Assembly: GCF_006483445.1 (NCBI RefSeq)
Contig: NZ_PPPT01000062.1
Location: 1-36,505 of the forward strand
Origin: Bradyrhizobium guangdongense
GTDB lineage: Bacteria; Pseudomonadota; Alphaproteobacteria; Rhizobiales; Xanthobacteraceae
DNA length: 36,505 bases
Direction: 5' to 3'
A program made the translations under genes and the position numbers. Each line of letters begins with the position of its first letter. Position 1 is the stretch's first letter. This document shows, in pieces, positions 32,365 through 36,505 of this stretch. The notes below the pieces were generated by a model. It saw only the letters and a program-made list of their open reading frames with translations, did no database searches and was not told the origin of the DNA.

Positions 32365-32389
32365 AGGGATAGTTTTCCTGAGCCTATGG
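32361..32389. promoter_or_regulatory. Candidate LysR operator: CCATAGG-N15-CCTATGG
   Basis: A perfect 7-bp inverted repeat (32361-32367 and 32383-32389) with a 15-nt centre lies between the LysR gene and the exporter gene and covers the LysR start codon (32362-32364). The size and place suit a LysR-type recognition site with autoregulation. Confidence 0.5.
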
Positions 32390-32471
32390 CCCAGATAAAC
32401 CCGTTTGCGGGTCCGCTGTCAAACGGCCCATGAAGGTGCATCGCAATCTTATGAACCTTCCGGGGGTCGCC

Positions 32472-33227
32472 ATGATCAGCATGCCCTTCGCCGCACTGCT
32501 CGCGGCTTCCGTGCTGTCCACCTCGTTCATCTCAGGCCTGTTCGGCATGGCCGGCGGCATGATCCTGATGAGTCTGCTGCTGTGCTTCATGCCGGTGGCG
32601 CCGGCCATGGTGCTGCACGGCCTCACCCAGATCGCGGCCAACCTCGCCCGCGCCTGGAGCTGGCGGCAGCATGTCGTACGGCCTGTGGTCGCGCGATACA
32701 CGGCCGGTGCGCTTCTGGCCGGCGCCATCGTGGCCTGCGGCCTGGTCGCGCCAAGCAAGCCAATAGCCCTAATTTTCATTGGTCTTTTGTCCCTCGCGGG
32801 ACTGCATGTGCCAAGCCACCTGACGCCCAATGTCATGGCTCCGCGGCAGGCGATCGGCTGTGGCACGCTGTGCACGGGCCTGCAACTGATCTCCGGCGTC
32901 TCGGGGCCGATCCTCGACCTGTTCTTCGTCAAGACGGCACTTAGCCGGAAGGAGATCATCGCCACCAAGGCCGCGATCCAGTCGATCGGCCACGTGCTCA
33001 AGCTGATCTATTTCGGCCGGCTGCTGCTGATCGACGACGGCGGGATCTCCCCCTTGGCCGTGCTGCTCGCCATCGCCGCGGCGGTGCTCGGGACCCTGCT
33101 GTCCCGCGGCCTGCTCGAAACCCTCTCCGATGCCGGCTTCGCGCTGTGGTCGCGGCGCCTCATCGCAGCGGTTGCCGCCGTCAGCCTCGCCCAAGGCCTC
33201 GTCCTGCAATTCGGGAGCTTCGAATGA
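32472..33227 (+). CDS. TauE/SafE-family membrane exporter
   Basis: A 251-residue inner-membrane protein with about 8 helices, the usual size for TauE/SafE (DUF81) exporters of sulphite, sulphoacetate or other organic anions. The two-fold family pattern is visible: SFISGLFGMAGGMILMSLLL near the N-terminus and GCGTLCTGLQLISGVSGPIL in the middle, each with the Gly-rich helix-breaking motif. The start at 32472 is chosen because GGGGG lies 5 nt before it; an ATG at 32430 has no ribosome-binding site. It is divergent from a GcvA-like LysR gene that probably controls it. The substrate is unknown. Its stop overlaps the ATG of a possible small frame at 33224. Confidence 0.88.
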   Translation: MISMPFAALLAASVLSTSFISGLFGMAGGMILMSLLLCFMPVAPAMVLHGLTQIAANLARAWSWRQHVVRPVVARYTAGALLAGAIVACGLVAPSKPIALIFIGLLSLAGLHVPSHLTPNVMAPRQAIGCGTLCTGLQLISGVSGPILDLFFVKTALSRKEIIATKAAIQSIGHVLKLIYFGRLLLIDDGGISPLAVLLAIAAAVLGTLLSRGLLETLSDAGFALWSRRLIAAVAAVSLAQGLVLQFGSFE

Positions 33228-33409
33228 ACAGCATCACACGGGTTGGCAGCAATCGCTCGCCAAACCGGGCAATCGCTCTGGCGCAGTCGACGACCTTGCC
33301 CGCTAGACCATCGCCAAGCCTGCACCACGAGAAGAGCGCGGAGGGCGCGCCGAACGACTATCCACCCGGAGTGGATAATCCTTCCCGTAATTCGCTGATT
33401 ATCACCTGA
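33224..33409 (+). CDS. Possible small protein (61 aa) coupled to the exporter gene
   Basis: A frame starting MNSITRVGSNRSPNRA overlaps the exporter stop as ATGA, with GGGAG 6 nt before the ATG. It is rich in Ser, Pro and Asn and has no recognised domain. Its 3' part covers the inverted repeat and the direct-repeat element upstream of the efflux operon, so the conserved bases there are better explained as regulatory DNA than as codons. Coding status open. Confidence 0.3.
   Translation: MNSITRVGSNRSPNRAIALAQSTTLPARPSPSLHHEKSAEGAPNDYPPGVDNPSRNSLIIT
33359..33377. promoter_or_regulatory. Inverted repeat TATCCAC-CCGGA-GTGGATA upstream of the efflux operon
   Basis: A perfect 7-bp inverted repeat with a 5-nt spacer, 3 bp before the direct-repeat element and 76 bp before the adaptor start. 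Right size for a TetR- or MarR-type operator; no such regulator gene lies in the window. Confidence 0.5.
33381..33403 (+). repeat. 23-bp direct repeat, copy 1 (upstream of the HlyD/EmrA-like gene)
   Basis: Begins CTTCCCG and ends TTCGCTGATTATC. It matches copy 2 at 34669-34691 in 21 of 23 bases. The copy ends 50 nt before the HlyD start codon. Probably a promoter or 5'-UTR element. Confidence 0.7.
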
Positions 33410-33453
33410 CCCAGAAAAGCCGATGTTCAAGGAAAGCCGAGAGGAGACCCGTT

Positions 33454-34629
33454 ATGTCCGAGATGCCCCGCACCGCAATCTTCCAGCAAGCCACTGAGAT
33501 CGCTGTTGAAACACCGAAGACCTCGGTCTCGATCCGCAATGTGGCGCGGCGCACGGCACTGGTGCTGGCGCTCCTCGCCGGCACAGCGGCCGTCGCTTAT
33601 TACGCTCACGACTACTGGACCCAGGGCCGTTACCTCGAAACCACCGACGACGCCTATGTGAAGGCGGATTCCACGATCATCGCACCGAAGGTTTCCGGCT
33701 ACATCGCCCGCGTGCTGGTCGGCGACAACCAGCCCGTGAAGGCCGGCCAGTTGCTGGCCGAGATCGACGATCGCGACTTCAGGGCCGCGCTCAGTCAGGC
33801 CAGGGCCGATGTCGCAGCAGCTGAAGCGGCCGTGCGCAACCTCGATGCGCAGATCGCCCTGCAGCAGCCGATCATCGAACAGGGCACCGCCGACGTCGCG
33901 GCTGCGGAAGCGAATCTGAAGTTCGCGCAGGAGGAGCAGACCCGTTACGACGGATTGATGAAGACCGGCTCCGGCACGGTGCAGCGGGCACAGCAGACCG
34001 ACGCGGCCTTGCGCACCAGCACCGCGCAAATGCAGCGCTCGCAATCCGGCCTGCTCGCCGCGCAGCGCAAGGTCGACGTGCTCACCACCGAGCGCGCCAA
34101 GGCCGTCGCCCAGCTCGACCGCGCCGGCGCCGTCGAGCAGCAGGCCGAGCTCAATCTTTCCTACACGCAGATCAAGGCGCCGGTCGAAGGCACCGTCGGT
34201 GCGCGCACGCTGCGCGTCGGACAATTCGTGCAGGCCGGCACGCAGCTGATGGCCGTGGTGCCGCTCGATCAGGTCTATGTGGTCGCAAATTTCAAGGAGA
34301 CCCAGCTCACGCATGTGCGCAACGGTCAACCGGTCGAGCTCACCATCGACGGCTTCCACGGCACCAGGCTGAAGGGTCATGTCGACAGCCTGTCGCCGGC
34401 GAGCGGCCTCGAATTCGCGCTGCTGCCGCCCGACAACGCCACCGGGAACTTCACAAAGATCGTGCAGCGCGTGCCGGTGAAGATCGTGCTCGACGACACC
34501 AGGCTGAAGGGCCTGTTGCGCCCGGGCATGTCTGCCGAGCCGACCGTCAACACCAAGGCGACTGTCATCACCGAGCGTGAAACCGCCAAGCGCATCGCCG
34601 ACAACGCCCCGCGGCCGAACGGCGGCTAA
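33454..34629 (+). CDS. HlyD/EmrA-family efflux membrane fusion protein
   Basis: A 391-residue periplasmic adaptor of EmrA type. A single N-terminal membrane anchor (about 33-50) is followed by the first half of the lipoyl/beta-barrel core (DDAYVKADSTIIAPKVSGYI, then VLVGDNQPVKAGQLLAEID), a long Ala/Gln-rich coiled coil (about 108-235), and the return half (YTQIKAPVEGTVGART, QFVQAGTQLMAVVPLDQVYV). It links the inner-membrane permease encoded next door to an outer-membrane channel. The start has GAGGAGA about 6 nt upstream. It leads an operon with the MFS permease and an AhpD-like gene. Drugs, fatty acids or aromatics are likely cargo by family; none is shown. Confidence 0.95.
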   Translation: MSEMPRTAIFQQATEIAVETPKTSVSIRNVARRTALVLALLAGTAAVAYYAHDYWTQGRYLETTDDAYVKADSTIIAPKVSGYIARVLVGDNQPVKAGQLLAEIDDRDFRAALSQARADVAAAEAAVRNLDAQIALQQPIIEQGTADVAAAEANLKFAQEEQTRYDGLMKTGSGTVQRAQQTDAALRTSTAQMQRSQSGLLAAQRKVDVLTTERAKAVAQLDRAGAVEQQAELNLSYTQIKAPVEGTVGARTLRVGQFVQAGTQLMAVVPLDQVYVVANFKETQLTHVRNGQPVELTIDGFHGTRLKGHVDSLSPASGLEFALLPPDNATGNFTKIVQRVPVKIVLDDTRLKGLLRPGMSAEPTVNTKATVITERETAKRIADNAPRPNGG

Positions 34630-34636
34630 ACCGGCT

Positions 34637-34668
34637 CATCCGGCGGAATCATCAGGTTCTGCCGGATG
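34637..34668 (+). promoter_or_regulatory. Strong hairpin between the EmrA-like and EmrB-like genes
   Basis: Arms CATCCGGCGGAA (34637-34648) and TTCTGCCGGATG (34657-34668) give a 12-bp RNA stem with one G-U pair and an 8-nt loop, starting 8 nt after the adaptor stop. No U tract follows; instead the 23-bp direct repeat begins at once. It could be a stabilising hairpin, a partial terminator or an operator. Confidence 0.6.
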
Positions 34669-34691
34669 CTTCCCGAACTTCGCTGATTATC
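34669..34691 (+). repeat. 23-bp direct repeat, copy 2 (upstream of the EmrB-like gene)
   Basis: Same element as copy 1 with two mismatches (21/23 identical). It abuts the hairpin at 34637-34668 and ends 50 nt before the permease start codon, the same distance as copy 1 from its gene. Confidence 0.7.
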
Positions 34692-34741
34692 GAACCCGGA
34701 CACCCAATGCATCCTGTCTCCGACCACGAGACGAGGCCCCC

Positions 34742-36352
34742 ATGAGCACGCTCCAACCGACCTTCAACGCCGCTTCCGCGGCACACATCCCGGCCCCTGC
34801 CGCAGCGCCCGCCGTCTCCGCAAAGACCTGGATCGCGGTCGCCGGCGCCACGCTCGGCGCCTTCATGGCTGTCTTGAACATCCAGATCGTCAACGCCTCG
34901 CTCGCCGACATCCAGGGCGCCATCGGTGCCGGCATCGACGACGGCGGCTGGATCTCGACCTCCTATCTGATCGCCGAGATCGTCGTGATCCCGCTGTCCG
35001 GCTGGCTCGCGCAGGTTTTCTCGGTCCGCATCTATCTCCTCACCAATGCCATCCTGTTCCTGGCCCTGTCGGTCGCCTGTGCCTTCGCGCAGGATCTGCC
35101 GCAGATGATTGCGCTGCGCGCCGTGCAGGGTTTTACGGGCGGCACGCTGATCCCGCTCGCCTTCACGCTGATCATCACGCTGCTGCCGAAGGGCAAGCAG
35201 CCGGTGGGCCTCGCGCTGTTCGCGCTATCGGCGACCTTCGCGCCTGCGATCGGCCCGACCATCGGCGGCTATCTCACCGAGAATTTCGGCTGGGAGTACA
35301 TCTTCTACGTCAACCTTGTCCCCGGCATCATCATGATCGCGATGCTGTATGCCTCGCTGGAATCGAAGCCCATGCAGCTGTCGCTGCTGCGCCAGGGCGA
35401 CTGGCTCGGCATCGTCACCATGGCGATCGGCCTGTCGGCGCTGCAGACCGTGCTCGAGGAAGGCAACAAGGACGACTGGTTCGGCTCGCCCTTCATCGTC
35501 AAGCTGTCGGTGATCGCCACTGTGGCGCTCGGCCTGTTCCTGTGGATCGAGTTGACCACGAAGAAGCCGCTGTTGAACCTGCGCCTGCTAGCCCGCCGCA
35601 ATTTTGGCTTCGGCATCCTCGCCAACTTCCTGCTCGGCATCGCGCTCTACGGTTCCGTGTTCATCCTGCCGGTCTATCTGTCGCGGATCCAGGGCTACAA
35701 TGCAGAGCAGATCGGCATGGTGTTGGCGTGGACCGGCCTGCCGCAACTGCTCTTGATCCCGTTGGTGCCGCGGCTGATGCAACGCTTCGATGCCCGCGTC
35801 ATTATCGGAATTGGGTTCGCACTGTTCGCCGCCTCCAATTTTATGAACATCTACATGACCAACGACTATGCGACCGATCAGTTGTTCTGGCCCAACATCG
35901 TGCGTGCCATCGGCCAGGCCCTGGTGTTCGCGCCGCTGTCCGCTGTCGCTACCGCAGGCATCGAGGCGGAGAACGCGGGGTCGGCCTCCGGCCTGTTCAA
36001 CATGATGCGGAACCTCGGCGGCGCCGTCGGCATCGCGCTGCTGCAGACACTCCTCACCAAGCGCGAGCAGTATCACTCCAACGTGCTGATGCAGTCGGTC
36101 TCGATGCTGGAGCAGGCGACGCAAAGCCGGATCGAGAAGCTGACGCAGTACTTCATGGCCCACGGCGTGGCCGATCATGCCGAGGCCGTGCATCGCGCCA
36201 TCGCCGCCATCGGCAAGATCGTGCAGAAGCAGGCCTTCATCCTCGCCTTCAGCGACATGTTCTTCCTGCTGGGCGCCGCGCTGATCGTCGCGCTGCTGGC
36301 ATCCATGCTGCTGAAGAAGCCCGGCCATCTCGACGCCGGCGGCGCACACTGA
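34742..36352 (+). CDS. EmrB/QacA-type MFS efflux permease (DHA2 family, 14 TM)
   Basis: A 536-residue proton-driven multidrug permease with 14 hydrophobic helices. Family features: FMAVLNIQIVNASLADIQGA in helix 1, GWISTSYLIAEIVVIPLSGW in helix 2, the loop ALRAVQGFTGGTLIPLAFT (motif B/DHA2 region) and LSATFAPAIGPTIGGYLTEN followed by FGWEYIFYVN (motif C region). The start at 34742 has GAGG 5 nt upstream; an in-frame ATG at 34577 would overlap the adaptor gene and run through the hairpin and repeat. It pairs with the EmrA-like adaptor to export toxic compounds across both membranes. A third gene follows after 33 bp. Confidence 0.95.
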   Translation: MSTLQPTFNAASAAHIPAPAAAPAVSAKTWIAVAGATLGAFMAVLNIQIVNASLADIQGAIGAGIDDGGWISTSYLIAEIVVIPLSGWLAQVFSVRIYLLTNAILFLALSVACAFAQDLPQMIALRAVQGFTGGTLIPLAFTLIITLLPKGKQPVGLALFALSATFAPAIGPTIGGYLTENFGWEYIFYVNLVPGIIMIAMLYASLESKPMQLSLLRQGDWLGIVTMAIGLSALQTVLEEGNKDDWFGSPFIVKLSVIATVALGLFLWIELTTKKPLLNLRLLARRNFGFGILANFLLGIALYGSVFILPVYLSRIQGYNAEQIGMVLAWTGLPQLLLIPLVPRLMQRFDARVIIGIGFALFAASNFMNIYMTNDYATDQLFWPNIVRAIGQALVFAPLSAVATAGIEAENAGSASGLFNMMRNLGGAVGIALLQTLLTKREQYHSNVLMQSVSMLEQATQSRIEKLTQYFMAHGVADHAEAVHRAIAAIGKIVQKQAFILAFSDMFFLLGAALIVALLASMLLKKPGHLDAGGAH

Positions 36353-36385
36353 GTTTGATCAACCACCACACAGGAGAACGAGACC

Positions 36386-36505
36386 ATGAAACCCCGCATG
36401 AATTTCTACCAGGCTTCCCCCGACACGATGAAGGCGCTGACGGCGCTGGAGACGCAGATCCAGTCCACCGGACTGGAAAAATCCCTGATCGAGCTCGTCA
36501 AGATC
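36386..36505 (+). CDS. Carboxymuconolactone decarboxylase/AhpD-like protein, N-terminal part (cut by window end)
   Basis: The first 40 codons of a gene that runs out of the window. MNFYQASPDTMKALTALETQ followed by SGLEKSLIELVKI is the typical N-terminus of small CMD-family alkylhydroperoxidase-like proteins; the catalytic CxxC with its His would lie just beyond the end and cannot be checked. AGGAG at 36372-36376 lies 9 nt before the ATG. It is the third gene of the efflux operon, 33 bp after the permease, which suggests coping with peroxides or reactive substrates alongside export. Confidence 0.8.
   Translation, partial: MKPRMNFYQASPDTMKALTALETQIQSTGLEKSLIELVKI

Noticed and set aside
34577..34741. 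A 55-codon N-terminal extension of the MFS permease
   Set aside because: It overlaps the end of the adaptor gene and crosses the hairpin and direct repeat; the ATG at 34742 has GAGG and the normal family N-terminus.

Overview
The window reads as chromosomal DNA from an alphaproteobacterium, most likely Bradyrhizobium or a close relative. The base composition is GC-rich, starts are often GTG or TTG, LysR and Lrp/AsnC regulators and an orphan Bug-type binding protein are frequent, and two intergenic palindromic repeats resemble ones I associate with Bradyrhizobium. This is an inference from style and gene content; there is no rRNA or housekeeping marker here. I saw no tRNA, rRNA, CRISPR array, insertion sequence or prophage.

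Left part (1-6.5 kb): the 3' end of a class III adenylate cyclase with two C-terminal membrane helices, a secreted four-cysteine protein, an orphan Bug/TctC substrate-binding protein, and a small unknown gene. Next comes a LysR gene divergent from a pirin/WrbA pair (redox or quinone metabolism), then an Lrp/AsnC regulator divergent from a small RBBP9-type hydrolase.

Middle (6.5-19.3 kb): an exopolysaccharide locus. A minus-strand operon (18642 down to 10096) encodes a GT4 glycosyltransferase, a Wzz/Wzc-type co-polymerase with an ATPase domain, a second GT4, a Wzy/O-antigen-ligase-like membrane protein, a small membrane protein, a polysaccharide deacetylase and a third GT4, mostly with 4-8 nt overlaps. 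A further GT4 on the plus strand, a secreted glycoside hydrolase and an acyltransferase-like protein flank it. No priming phosphotransferase, complete flippase or Wza exporter is visible. A 686-bp gap rich in dyads lies upstream of the operon.

19.3-23.8 kb: a small unknown gene convergent with a 1371-residue cyclic-di-GMP enzyme made of five tandem GAF repeats, GGDEF (with an RxxD inhibitory site) and EAL. Its position next to the polysaccharide locus suggests, but does not prove, c-di-GMP control of polysaccharide production.

24.1-36.5 kb: metabolism and efflux. A flavin-dependent monooxygenase/FAH-hydrolase pair is followed by an Lrp regulator divergent from a fused indolepyruvate ferredoxin oxidoreductase, with two copies of a GGTA-N5-TACC dyad between them. 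Two tandem LysR genes follow, the second divergent from a TauE/SafE exporter. Last is an EmrAB-type efflux operon with an AhpD/CMD-like gene cut by the window end. The most unusual regulatory feature is that the adaptor and permease genes of this operon each have a near-identical 23-bp element ending exactly 50 nt before the start codon, each preceded by a strong but different inverted repeat.
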